Assembly: GCF_026013605.1 (NCBI RefSeq) | Contig: NZ_JAPDPJ010000022.1 | Coordinates: forward strand, 1 to 64,000 | Length of the DNA stretch: 64,000 bases | Reading direction: 5' to 3' | From: Plebeiibacterium sediminum | GTDB taxonomy: Bacteria; Bacteroidota; Bacteroidia; Bacteroidales; Marinilabiliaceae | Shown here: piece by piece, positions 24,316 to 33,355 of the stretch | Position numbering within the stretch: the stretch's first letter is position 1 | Layout: each line of letters begins with the position of its first letter | Translations under genes and position numbers: made by a program | Notes under the pieces: model-generated | Databases searched by the model: none | The model's input: only the letters and a program-made list of their open reading frames with translations | Told to the model about the DNA's origin: nothing

Positions 24316-26751
24316 ATGAAATACGGTTTTTTCGATGATGAGAATAAAGAATATGTGATCACCAATCCACAAACTCCATTTCCATGGATCAATTATTTAG
24401 GGAATGAAGATTTTTTCGGATTAGTATCCAATTCAGCAGGAGGATATGCATTTTATAAAGATGCAAAATTCCGCAGGTTAACCAGGTATCGGTATAATAA
24501 TGTTCCCATGGATAATGGCGGTCGTTACTACTACATTAAGGATGAAGATACCATATGGAATCCGGGTTGGAAGCCAAGCAAAACACCTTTAGATAGTTAC
24601 GAGTGCCGTCATGGAATGAGTTATACCAAAATAACTGGTGTAAAAAACGGATTAAAAGCAGAAAGTACCTTCTTTATTCCACTTAAAACCTGGGCCGAAG
24701 TACATAAAATAAAGCTGACTAACGAAACAGATAAAGAGAAGACAATTAAGTTGTTTTCTTTTATGGAGTGGTGTTTATGGAATGCAGAAGATGATCAGAA
24801 TAATCTTCAGCGTAACCTGTCAACCGGAGAGGTAGAAATAGACGGATCTACATTATATCATAAAACAGAATATAAGGAACGTCGCAATCACTATGCCTTT
24901 TTTCATGTTAATACACCTATTCAGGGGTATGATACGGATAGAGAAAGTTTTGTGGGGTTGTATAACGAACTATCAGAACCACAGGCTGTATTGAATGGAA
25001 AGCCAACCAATTCAGAAGCACACGGATGGTCACCCATTGCATCGCATTATATTGAGGTAGTGTTAAGACCCGGCGAGTCTAAAGATTTGATTTTTACTTT
25101 AGGATATATTGAAAATCCTGAAGAGGAAAAATGGGAAAGCAAAGGAGTGATTAATAAAACCAGGTCAAAGGAGGTTATTGAAAAATTTAACTCAGTAGAA
25201 AAAGTTGATGCAGCATTGGATGATCTGGCTAAGTATTGGGAAAATCTTCTAAGTATCATTAATGTACAAAGTGATCAGCCGGAGTTGAATCGTATGGTAA
25301 ACATCTGGAATCAATACCAATGTATGGTTACTTTTAATATGTCGCGTTCCGCATCGTTTTTCGAAGTAGGAATTGGGCGCGGTATGGGATTTCGTGATTC
25401 AAACCAGGATTTGATTGGTTTTGTACATCAGATACCGGAAAGAGCCCGTGAGCGTATTATTGATATTGCTTCCACTCAGTTCCCAGATGGCGGATGTTAT
25501 CACCAGTATCAACCTTTAACCAAACGCGGAAACCATGCTTTGGGTGGAGGGTTTAATGATGACCCAATGTGGCTGATTTTAGGAACTGTGAGTTACATTA
25601 AAGAAACAGGTGATTTTTCAATTCTTGATGAAATGGTGCCTTTTGATAATGATGAACTTTTGGCTAAAACCATGTTTGAGCACCTGACGATTTCTTTTAA
25701 TCATGTGGTAAATAATATAGGACCTAATGGGTTGCCATTAATTGGTCGTGCCGACTGGAATGACTGTCTGAATTTGAATTGTTTCTCAAAAGATCCCAAT
25801 GAATCATTCCAGACAACTGAGAATAATACCAAAGGCTCCAAAGCAGAATCGGTAATGATAGCCGGACTGTTTGTAGTTTATGGAACCGACTATGTTGAGT
25901 TGTGTAAAGAACTAGGTAAAACAGAAGAAGCAAGCAGGGCACAGGCTGAAGTAGATAAAATGATTCAGGTAGTAAAAGATTTTGGATGGGATGGAGAATG
26001 GTTCTTGAGGGCTTATGATTTCTACGGAAAAAAGGTGGGTTCTGATGAAAACGAAGAAGGTAAAATTTTTATTGAATCGCAAGGCTGGTGTACTATGGCA
26101 GGCATTGGAAAAGAAGAAGGCTTGTGTGAAAAAGCATTGGATTCAGTAAAAGAGCGTTTGGATTGTGAATACGGAATTGTGTTAAATAATCCGGCTTTTA
26201 CCAAATATTATATTGAGTATGGAGAAATATCTACTTACCCTAAAGGATATAAAGAAAATGCAGGTATTTTCTGTCATAATAACCCTTGGATCATGATTGG
26301 CGAAACAGTAATTGGCAGGGGAAACAGAGCCTGGGAATATTATAAAAAGATATGTCCTGCTTACCTTGAAGAAATCAGTGATTTGCATAAAACAGAACCT
26401 TATGTTTATGCTCAAATGGTTGCTGGTAAAGATGCCTACAAACCCGGCGAAGCAAAAAACTCATGGTTAACAGGTACAGCCAGTTGGAACTTTTATGCTA
26501 TTACGCAATATATTCTTGGCGTTCGTCCGGATTATAATGGATTAATAGTTGATCCATGTATTCCTGATGATTTTAGTGATTATACTTATACTCGTAAGTT
26601 TCGAGGAGCCACCTACGAAATACAAATTAAAACAGGAGAGAAAAATAAAGGCGTTAAACAACTTACCGTGGATGGAAAAGCCATTGATGGTAATGTAATT
26701 CCTGTATTGGATCAGGATTCAGTACACAAGGTAGTTGTTGAGATGCTTTAA
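24316..26751 (+). CDS. GH94 cellobiose phosphorylase
   Basis: An 811-residue cytosolic enzyme with no signal peptide. It matches cellobiose phosphorylases along its whole length: [20 protein letters not shown] at the N-terminus, [52 protein letters not shown], the catalytic-acid region [15 protein letters not shown] (Asp480/Asp483), [19 protein letters not shown] and [18 protein letters not shown]. It splits cellobiose with phosphate to glucose 1-phosphate and glucose, saving one ATP. Chitobiose phosphorylase is less likely given the near-continuous similarity to clostridial cellobiose phosphorylase as I remember it. It is last in the rightward sugar cluster, followed by hairpins. Confidence 0.93.
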   Translation: MKYGFFDDENKEYVITNPQTPFPWINYLGNEDFFGLVSNSAGGYAFYKDAKFRRLTRYRYNNVPMDNGGRYYYIKDEDTIWNPGWKPSKTPLDSYECRHGMSYTKITGVKNGLKAESTFFIPLKTWAEVHKIKLTNETDKEKTIKLFSFMEWCLWNAEDDQNNLQRNLSTGEVEIDGSTLYHKTEYKERRNHYAFFHVNTPIQGYDTDRESFVGLYNELSEPQAVLNGKPTNSEAHGWSPIASHYIEVVLRPGESKDLIFTLGYIENPEEEKWESKGVINKTRSKEVIEKFNSVEKVDAALDDLAKYWENLLSIINVQSDQPELNRMVNIWNQYQCMVTFNMSRSASFFEVGIGRGMGFRDSNQDLIGFVHQIPERARERIIDIASTQFPDGGCYHQYQPLTKRGNHALGGGFNDDPMWLILGTVSYIKETGDFSILDEMVPFDNDELLAKTMFEHLTISFNHVVNNIGPNGLPLIGRADWNDCLNLNCFSKDPNESFQTTENNTKGSKAESVMIAGLFVVYGTDYVELCKELGKTEEASRAQAEVDKMIQVVKDFGWDGEWFLRAYDFYGKKVGSDENEEGKIFIESQGWCTMAGIGKEEGLCEKALDSVKERLDCEYGIVLNNPAFTKYYIEYGEISTYPKGYKENAGIFCHNNPWIMIGETVIGRGNRAWEYYKKICPAYLEEISDLHKTEPYVYAQMVAGKDAYKPGEAKNSWLTGTASWNFYAITQYILGVRPDYNGLIVDPCIPDDFSDYTYTRKFRGATYEIQIKTGEKNKGVKQLTVDGKAIDGNVIPVLDQDSVHKVVVEML

Positions 26752-26782
26752 TTCAGACCTTTATTTTTCCAAAACCATAGGA

Positions 26783-26818
26783 GAATCGAAGTGCAGTTCA
26801 ACGGAACCACTTCGATTC
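26783..26818 (+). terminator. Terminator after the cellobiose phosphorylase gene
   Basis: A perfect 11-bp stem (GAATCGAAGTG / CACTTCGATTC) with a 14-nt loop, followed by ATTTTAAAT. It begins 32 bp after the stop codon. Confidence 0.75.
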
Positions 26819-26870
26819 ATTTTAAATGAACGACAAACTCACCTTTGTTTACATACATTTTGTTGAATGG

Positions 26871-26911
26871 ATCGGAGTGCTGTTATGGTAATTCATATTT
26901 GGTGCTCCGAT
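26871..26911. terminator. Second hairpin, 3' of the small HTH gene
   Basis: ATCGGAG (26871-26877) pairs with CTCCGAT (26905-26911), and TTTTAT follows on the plus strand. It lies between the end of the rightward cluster and the end of the leftward HTH gene and may serve either. Confidence 0.45.
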
Positions 26912-26927
26912 TTTTATCAATATCCAA

Positions 26928-27137
26928 TTATGAGTTTTCATCACCTTTTTCCAATGTGAAAATATCATTCACTGTTTTGTTAAAAACTGCAGCCAGTTTT
27001 AATGCTAAAACAGTAGAAGGAATGTATTTACTATTTTCGATAGAATTAATTGTTTGACGAGAAACCTGAACCCTTTTTGCTAAATCCTCCTGAGTTAAAT
27101 TAAGTATGGCACGTTCTACTTTTAATGTGTTCTTCAT
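26928..27137 (-). CDS. Small XRE-family HTH regulator
   Basis: A 69-residue protein that is almost entirely a Cro/C1-type helix-turn-helix, with RAILNLTQEDLAKRVQVSRQ and TINSIENSKYIPS. It resembles the short YozG-like regulators often encoded beside an integral membrane protein. It lies 47 bp downstream of a membrane-protein gene, and both are leftward, probably from the promoter at 27697-27728. It likely autoregulates the pair. There is no toxin-like partner. Confidence 0.88.
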   Translation of the reverse strand: MKNTLKVERAILNLTQEDLAKRVQVSRQTINSIENSKYIPSTVLALKLAAVFNKTVNDIFTLEKGDENS

Positions 27138-27184
27138 GAGTTTAAATTAGATGTATAAGGTTCATTGTTTCAGGATATCTCAAA

Positions 27185-27664
27185 TTATGCTTTCATTCGT
27201 TTTTTTGCAATATGAAAGTTAATAACATATGTAACAAGAATAAAATTAGTTACATAAAGGGAGTTATATGAATTAAGATCTCCTCCAATTAATTTTTCTA
27301 ATGACAGCATAAATAAATGAAAGATAATTCCTCCAAAAAATGCTTTAAAAACAGAATTTAGTCTCAGTGCCATGGTCATTTCGTCTTCGTTTTTTTCTCT
27401 GGAGAGTCCAATAATAATACATCCAATTGCAGAGGTTATTTGCCAGAAAGGTTTTAGTGTTTGGAGATCATTTGAAAATGAAACTAGATGTGTTATTAAT
27501 GAAACTATAAAGATTATAAAGCCTAGATATTTTGCCCAATAAGGAAGCAAACGTGTATTCTTCTTTATTTCGTATTGCTTTTCCATATTAAACTTCGAAG
27601 TTAAAAGCACTAAAGCAATAATTACAATCATTAATGATAAGGCAATAAGGTTTGATTTTTCCAT
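27185..27664 (-). CDS. Hypothetical multi-spanning membrane protein paired with the HTH regulator
   Basis: A 159-residue protein with about five hydrophobic segments (near residues 6-22, 44-68, 76-90, 110-125 and 136-152) and a basic C-terminus (KKRMKA). No catalytic or transport motif is visible. Two-gene modules of a small membrane protein and a 65-70 residue XRE regulator are common in Bacteria, sometimes annotated as DUF2178-type; I cannot confirm that family here. It is the first gene of the leftward pair. Confidence 0.7.
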   Translation of the reverse strand: MEKSNLIALSLMIVIIALVLLTSKFNMEKQYEIKKNTRLLPYWAKYLGFIIFIVSLITHLVSFSNDLQTLKPFWQITSAIGCIIIGLSREKNEDEMTMALRLNSVFKAFFGGIIFHLFMLSLEKLIGGDLNSYNSLYVTNFILVTYVINFHIAKKRMKA

Positions 27665-27696
27665 GATTAAAAAGTTAAATTTATTTTACATTGTGT

Positions 27697-27728
27697 CAAA
27701 TATACTTTACATTTATTAAATGAACAAA
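27697..27728 (-). promoter_or_regulatory. Promoter of the membrane-protein/HTH pair
   Basis: On the minus strand, TATATTTG (27697-27704) matches TAnnTTTG, with TTTG (27725-27728) 20 bp upstream. This is a near-ideal Bacteroidota -33/-7 pair, about 33 bp ahead of the ATG at 27664. Confidence 0.6.
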
Positions 27729-27908
27729 TGATTCTAAAGTTTAATTTTAAAAATTAGGAACCGTGCAGGTATCTAATTGAATAATTTGTGTGTAAGATAT
27801 AGTAATACATGATCTCGATAGGTTGCTACATTGTTTAGCAAAAATATTTTCGATGTATATTAATGTAATACACAAGCTTATTGTTGGTTTATATTTTTTA
27901 GTAAAAAC

Positions 27909-28350
27909 ATCAACATTGGTGTTTGAACCATAAAAGTTTCTACTTTAAACGTCAAGTTTGTCATAAAAACTGTCAAGCTTGATACTTTTTATATCAACGT
28001 TTCTATTTCAACCATCAATGTTCTTACTTTTTATATCAACATTGATGGTTCGATACTAAAGCTTTGGGTTCTTTTTTTCCATAATTGCTTAAAATATGAT
28101 GATTCTTGCTATTTTTTGTTTGAAAGCTGATTGATTGAACTTCAACGTTCTATTATTTTCATTGAACTTTGACAGAAAAACTGACAAGGTTGATGTTTTT
28201 TCTTCGAGTGTTGATACTTTTTATATAAAAGTTCATGTTAGTTATAGCAACGTAGATACTTTAAACCCCATTGTTTATGTTTCTACCTCAAACGTTTATG
28301 TTTCAAACATAAACGTTTATGTATTTACACATAAGTTTGGTGTTGTCAAG
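27909..28350. repeat. Degenerate 21-bp-period tandem array
   Basis: Two blocks of direct repeats with an exact 21-bp step: eight units at 27909-28076 and ten at 28141-28350, separated by 64 bp of weaker similarity. A typical unit opens ATCAACGTT, continues with GAT or TCT, and ends ACTTTTTAT or TTTCAACC. Units diverge, but the GTT at positions 7-9 and the T-rich second half recur. One block is open in a single frame (28135-28470) and encodes heptads such as SNVYVSN and INVYVFT, while the other block has a TGA stop in that phase. I treat it as a repeat array rather than a gene. Decayed heptad-repeat coding DNA is possible. Confidence 0.7.
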
Positions 28351-28705
28351 TACTCGTATTCCCCTTTGGGCATAACTTATCGAATCTCATGGCTCATCTT
28401 AAGTGAGACTGTAGAAAATAAATGCTCAGTTTATAAATACAATTTTCGACTTTTTATAAAATTTGGGTGAAACTGTTATGTAAATGAATGAAATAGAGCT
28501 AAAAACACAACTTATTTCTTAATTTTAAGTATATTTCATTGAGGAAAACAAGAATTTACCTGCTGTTTTATCAAGTAAATACTTTACCTGTTTCATTCAG
28601 TTTATATGATCCTGCCAAAGGGATGTATAAAATATATACAATTTAGTTTGTAATCTATTAAAATGGATGAAATAGTAGGGTTATTAAAGAATAAAAGAAG
28701 TTGGA
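28351..28705. other. Leader region of the PAS histidine kinase, 355 bp
   Basis: AT-rich DNA between the 21-bp array and the kinase gene. I see no ORF, no strong hairpin and no perfect TAnnTTTG box. It presumably contains the kinase promoter. Confidence 0.4.
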
Positions 28706-30898
28706 ATGTCAGAGCTATTTGAAAATAAAATATTTGATTTTTTCTTTAACGAAAACGAAAAGTTATGTTGCATCACTAATGATGTAGGTAAACTATTAAG
28801 AGTTAATAATGAATGGAAAAATGTTTTAAGTGGTCCTGATCATTCAATTTTTTATAGCAATATATTATCTCTCAATAATCAATATCAATTTAAGCAAAAA
28901 TGGAATGCTTTGATTTCAGGGGAGACAGAGGCTGTTTATCATACCAATCAGATCACAAGCTTTAATAATAAAAAACTCACCATAAGTTGGCATTTGCTAA
29001 AGCAGGATGCTTATATTTTGGTTTCCGGACTAATTAAAGGTATCAGTGATAAAGAAAACTATCAAAAACTAAATGTTCCATCATACAATAATACATTAGG
29101 AGTAGTTTGGGTCAATAAAACGGGCTACATTAAATATGCTAACAATGTATTGTGCGAAACTTTAGGTTATTCATTTGAAACATTATCGCAAATAAAAATT
29201 TTTGATATTGATATAGAATTAACCGAACAGGAATTTAAAAATGAATGGAAAAAATATTTTACTGACAGCTTATCTAATATTGAACCAATAAATACTGAGT
29301 TTAAAGGAAAAGACGGCGCATCGTTTTTAGCAGAACTAAATATTGTATCAACGGAGGATACCCGGGACAATGGATTAATTATTATTTACGTTAAAAATGT
29401 AACCAAGGAAAAAGAAGTTGAATCGTATATAAACAGGCTTTATAAAGCTCTTGATTATGTTTCGGATGCCATTTATTGGGGAAGTATGAAAGATACACAT
29501 TTTCAGTATGTAAATAAAGGTGCCTGTGATATGCTTGGATATACCAGAAAGGAGTTTGAAGATATTACGATCTATGATATAGATGTTGACTTTGTTGAAA
29601 GTGATCCACGTATTGATTTATCTATTTTCTTTTCCACCAAGGAATATCAGAGCTTTACATTTGAAGCACGACATCGTAAAAAGAATGGCGAAATTATTCC
29701 GGTAGAGGTAAATGCTCTTTATGTTTGGATTAACAAAGAGCAGTATGTTTTAAGTTTTGTAAGAGATATTTCAGAGCGCAAGAAACATGAAATGGCCATG
29801 CTGAAAAGTCAAAAAGTACTTAGGGAATCGCAAAGAGTTGCCAAAATAGGAAATTTTGAAATGTCATTTAAGGACAACTCATTAGTATGGAGCGATGAAG
29901 TATATGCTTTGTTTGGATATGAAAAAGATGAAATCATATTAAATCTTGATGTATTAAAGAAAATAATGCCACCCGAAGATCATTTGAATGTTTTGGAGGC
30001 ATTGAAAAAGTCTGTAGATAATAATTGCTTTTACGAACATGAGCACAAGGGTATTAAAAAAAACGGTGAATTATTTTATTTATATGTGAGTGGCTATGTT
30101 GAGTTGGATCATAATAATGAAATAGAACGCGTTTTTGGTGTTCTGCAGGATATTACAGAGCAAAAAAAGCAACAAAATCAATTAATCGAGGCCAAAGAAA
30201 AAGCTGAACAAAGTGATCAGTTAAAATCGGCATTTTTAGCAAACGTAAGTCACGAAATCAGAACGCCAATGAATGCGATTATTGGTTTTTCCACGTTTTT
30301 AAAAGATGAGGATAATACACGGGAAGATATTGTAAAGTTTGCTGATATAATATCAAATAGTGGTGAGCATTTACTATCATTAATCAATGATATTATTGAC
30401 ATTTCTAAGATAGAGACAGGGCAGGTTGATATTATAAAAACTCATGTTAATGTTAAAAGGTTGTTACTTGAAGTAAAAGAATTTTTCAGCTCATTTTTAC
30501 TTACCAAGAATAAAACAGAAGTGGAATTAATATTTGATTTTCCTGATCATAATCTGGTGGTGTATACTGACGAGATGAGGCTGAAGCAAATACTAATTAA
30601 TTTAATTAGTAATGCAGTTAAATTCACAGATAAAGGATTTATAAAGGTGTTATGCAAACCTAAAGGCACCTATTTATATTTTGATGTTATTGATTCGGGT
30701 ATTGGTATTTCAAAGGAAAAGATAACTGTGATTTTTGAGCGTTTTCAGCAGGGGAGTGCCACAACCGAAAAGGTTTATGGAGGTACAGGTTTAGGTTTGG
30801 CTATTGCCAGAGCATGTGTAAATTTGTTGGGAGGTGAAATTAATGTTGAGTCTGAAGCCGGAGAAGGATCACATTTTCATTTTACAATAAAAGTATAA
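28706..30898 (+). CDS. Multi-PAS sensor histidine kinase (orphan)
   Basis: A 730-residue protein without transmembrane segments or signal peptide, so probably a cytosolic sensor. Four PAS-type domains are recognisable (about residues 10-110, 125-235, 245-360 and 375-485), with PAS-type segments such as EMLGYTRKEFE-like stretches and ITEQKK linkers. A HisKA domain follows, with the phosphoacceptor His in NVSHEIRTPMNAIIGF (about residue 514), then a HATPase with NLISNAVKFTDKG, DSGIGIS and YGGTGLGLAIA. There is no receiver domain and no adjacent response regulator, so its partner is encoded elsewhere. The ligand is unknown. It is convergent with the aldo/keto reductase gene. Confidence 0.88.
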   Translation: MSELFENKIFDFFFNENEKLCCITNDVGKLLRVNNEWKNVLSGPDHSIFYSNILSLNNQYQFKQKWNALISGETEAVYHTNQITSFNNKKLTISWHLLKQDAYILVSGLIKGISDKENYQKLNVPSYNNTLGVVWVNKTGYIKYANNVLCETLGYSFETLSQIKIFDIDIELTEQEFKNEWKKYFTDSLSNIEPINTEFKGKDGASFLAELNIVSTEDTRDNGLIIIYVKNVTKEKEVESYINRLYKALDYVSDAIYWGSMKDTHFQYVNKGACDMLGYTRKEFEDITIYDIDVDFVESDPRIDLSIFFSTKEYQSFTFEARHRKKNGEIIPVEVNALYVWINKEQYVLSFVRDISERKKHEMAMLKSQKVLRESQRVAKIGNFEMSFKDNSLVWSDEVYALFGYEKDEIILNLDVLKKIMPPEDHLNVLEALKKSVDNNCFYEHEHKGIKKNGELFYLYVSGYVELDHNNEIERVFGVLQDITEQKKQQNQLIEAKEKAEQSDQLKSAFLANVSHEIRTPMNAIIGFSTFLKDEDNTREDIVKFADIISNSGEHLLSLINDIIDISKIETGQVDIIKTHVNVKRLLLEVKEFFSSFLLTKNKTEVELIFDFPDHNLVVYTDEMRLKQILINLISNAVKFTDKGFIKVLCKPKGTYLYFDVIDSGIGISKEKITVIFERFQQGSATTEKVYGGTGLGLAIARACVNLLGGEINVESEAGEGSHFHFTIKV

Positions 30899-30935
30899 AC
30901 TTTCCAATACCTACTTCAAACTCCTGACTTTCATT

Positions 30936-31919
30936 TTAATAAACACCTCTGATAAACTCATGAATATTTGCTTTATAAAAAGCATTGAGTTTAGCATGAA
31001 GCTCTAGAGGTAAAGGCTGTAATTCAGATGCAAGCGCATTTGTTTTAGCCTGAATAGCTGAGCTGGCCCCCGGAATAATTGTAGAAACAGCTGTATGGTC
31101 TAAAATCCATCTCAAAGCCAATTCAACCATTGTCATTCCTTCCGGTAAAAAGGATTTAATTTCGTCAGCTAATTCAACACCTTTTTCAAAAGGTAAGCCA
31201 GCAAAAGTTTCTCCTACATTAAATGCATTGCCATCTTTATTGTAGCTTCGGTGATCCAGTTCGTTGAACTGCGTTTCTTTGGTAAACTTCCCGGTAAGTA
31301 ATCCACTGGCTAACGGTAAGCGAACAATAATACCCACTCCTTTAGCCTCGGCTTGTGGTAATAAATCAGTTACTAGTTTTTGTCTGAATATATTGAAAAT
31401 GACTTGTAACGATTGAATGCCTTCTTGCTCTATACATAATAATCCTTCTTCAACGGACTCCACACTGGCTCCAAAGGTTTTAATCAATCCTTCGCTTTTA
31501 AAATCTCGCAGCCAGTCAAAAACATCACCCTTTTTCATTTCTTCAGTAGGAATACAATGCAACTGCAATAAATCCAAGGCATCAACACCTAATCTAGATA
31601 AGGAATTTTCAATAGACCTTTTCATGGCATCTTTAGTATATGATGCAGGAAATACATCAGAGCCTCGTCCGAATTTGGTAGCAACTTTAATCTTTTTATC
31701 AGTTTGCTTTAAGAATGTTCCAATAAACTTTTCGCTTTGGCCATTACCATAAACATCAGCGGTATCAAAAAAGGTAATACCATTATCTACTGCAGTAGTT
31801 AAAATCTCTAATGCTTTATCAGTAGAGAAGTTTTTACCCCAATCAGCACCAATTTGCCAGGTTCCAAGACCAATCTCACTAACATCAAAACCGTTGTTTC
31901 CTAATTTTCTTGTTTTCAT
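30936..31919 (-). CDS. Aldo/keto reductase
   Basis: The ATG at 31919 gives 327 residues starting MKTRKLGNNGFDVSEIGLGTW, the usual AKR N-terminus. The 14-codon upstream extension lacks family character. The catalytic tetrad is visible: Asp and Tyr in FFDTADVYGNGQSE, Lys in VATKFGRG and His in LLQLHC. The C-terminal IIPGASSAIQAKTNA segment binds NADP(H). It resembles general-stress-type or YhdN-like reductases. The substrate is not predictable. It is a single gene, convergent with the PAS kinase gene 38 bp away, and no terminator is obvious between them. Confidence 0.9.
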   Translation of the reverse strand: MKTRKLGNNGFDVSEIGLGTWQIGADWGKNFSTDKALEILTTAVDNGITFFDTADVYGNGQSEKFIGTFLKQTDKKIKVATKFGRGSDVFPASYTKDAMKRSIENSLSRLGVDALDLLQLHCIPTEEMKKGDVFDWLRDFKSEGLIKTFGASVESVEEGLLCIEQEGIQSLQVIFNIFRQKLVTDLLPQAEAKGVGIIVRLPLASGLLTGKFTKETQFNELDHRSYNKDGNAFNVGETFAGLPFEKGVELADEIKSFLPEGMTMVELALRWILDHTAVSTIIPGASSAIQAKTNALASELQPLPLELHAKLNAFYKANIHEFIRGVY

Positions 31920-32349
31920 TCTGTAGAATTTTTGTTTAATAAATGTTGTTGCTCTACCCATTTACTATACAAAGCATAAACAATATGCTAAAGAGGCTAT
32001 AAAAGTGCAAAATAATTTTAGCAATGGCAATTGTGTTGTAAGGTAAGTTTTAACGTTTGACCATAAGTATTTAGGTATGGTCGGTGAAGATCTAACTTTT
32101 AAAATATAGAAAAGTCAATCATGTGTTAAAAATGAACACAGAAGGTACTGAAACACTGAGATACTGATTTTTTTTAATATGGATCATTAAATCTGAAAGG
32201 ATTTAATTTTGTGAACCTATTTGTAATTTCATAATTATTTCTATTTTTAATTTGTGCAATTAATATGAGTTATATATGCAATACTCTCTGTGCATACTGT
32301 GTCTCTGTGTTATTCTTTTTTCAACTATTAATTTGCTTTCAATAAAAAA
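31920..32349. other. 430-bp gap with an imperfect inverted repeat
   Basis: The gap between the aldo/keto reductase start and the terminator of the PorV-like gene has no ORF. It contains two related AACACAGA-type segments in opposite orientation (32137-32170 on the plus strand and 32279-32314 on the minus strand), each beside a T/A-rich run. This looks like the remains of a small palindromic element of the ACACAGAG kind. Confidence 0.35.
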
Positions 32350-32386
32350 GCCGGGATATAACATCTAACGATAGTTACATCCCGGC
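32350..32386 (-). terminator. Terminator of the protease/PorV-like operon
   Basis: An 8-bp GC-rich perfect stem (GCCGGGAT / ATCCCGGC) that, read leftward, is followed by CTTTTTTATT. It lies 25 bp beyond the stop of the PorV-like gene. Confidence 0.85.
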
Positions 32387-32410
32387 CCCATAGAACCATT
32401 CAAATTCTAT

Positions 32411-33355
32411 TTATTCTTCAATACTTTTCTTATTAAATAGAGTCCAGCTTAATGATAAACTATAATTGTTTTTTAATGCATTATCTGTAATTAAGTATGC
32501 AAAATCACATGATAATGCACCTAAGTTTATACCTGCACCAATTGAATAATAGTTTAAGCCGATAGATTCATCCAGAAACTGATAGCCTGTGCGTAATGAA
32601 AGCATCGATTTGTATTGGTATTCCAATCCCAAACCACCACCAATTCCCGATGCATCATTAGCTCCGGAAATATGAGATATATCTAAACTACAATTAAAAG
32701 CATTTGCAATATCTAATTCTTTACTGTATCCTAAACCAACACCAATCGTTAAAGGTAAGGCTACTGATCCGTCATCAAACTCCATGTCACCACCTATATT
32801 TCGCACCATAGCACCATACTCTAATGCTTTATACTTGCTTTTAAACCCCAGGTCAAGGAATATTGTATTGGCATCGTAACCTTGACCGTATTCAGAATTT
32901 AAATAATGTAAAGAAGCTGACAATGCTGTATGATCAGATATTTTATACGCATATCCAATATCAAAAGTATTCTCTTTAGGTGTAAAAGAACTTGGATTAT
33001 TTCCGTTATCATCCAATAAAGTATATTTAGGAAGATTAAAAGATCTATATCCAAAGGCAATCTTATGTTTATGGCTTAAACTATAAAATGCAGATAGGGC
33101 ATATATATTATAGTCATCAGAAAAAGTACTGACCCACGGACGATAGGATAGACTTACATCTAATGTTTTGTTATCAATGCTGTTAGCTGCAAGATTTGTA
33201 AATATGGCATTACTATGATTGGTTGCCAAATAAGTACCTCCCATTGCTACAGAGCGGGTATCTGTAGGAATAGAAATAAATGATCCTGCTTGCGAAAATA
33301 TATTTGTACACGCATATAAAGCTATGCATGCTGTAAGTAATCTTTTAATGATCAT
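32411..33355 (-). CDS. PorV/PorQ-family outer-membrane beta-barrel protein
   Basis: A 314-residue protein with a signal peptide (residues about 1-21, ending IFSQ). It then has the family's opening ISIPTDTRSVAMGGTYLA and a long series of alternating amphipathic strands, as in FadL-like/UPF0164 barrels. PorV and PorQ belong to the type IX secretion system; PorV shuttles cargo from the translocon to the attachment complex. This gene's start overlaps the stop of the type IX-sorted protease by 4 bp, so it may be a dedicated partner of that protease. Which subfamily it belongs to needs a profile comparison. Confidence 0.75.
   Translation of the reverse strand: MIIKRLLTACIALYACTNIFSQAGSFISIPTDTRSVAMGGTYLATNHSNAIFTNLAANSIDNKTLDVSLSYRPWVSTFSDDYNIYALSAFYSLSHKHKIAFGYRSFNLPKYTLLDDNGNNPSSFTPKENTFDIGYAYKISDHTALSASLHYLNSEYGQGYDANTIFLDLGFKSKYKALEYGAMVRNIGGDMEFDDGSVALPLTIGVGLGYSKELDIANAFNCSLDISHISGANDASGIGGGLGLEYQYKSMLSLRTGYQFLDESIGLNYYSIGAGINLGALSCDFAYLITDNALKNNYSLSLSWTLFNKKSIEE

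Noticed and set aside
27909-28350. CRISPR array
   Set aside because: There are no conserved repeats alternating with unique spacers. Units are contiguous, short and degenerate, and no cas gene is present.
28135-28470. A 111-codon frame across the 21-bp array
   Set aside because: Its openness follows from the 21-bp (seven-codon) period lacking stops in one frame. It begins inside the array, has no signal or promoter, and the other block is interrupted, so it is not called as a gene.
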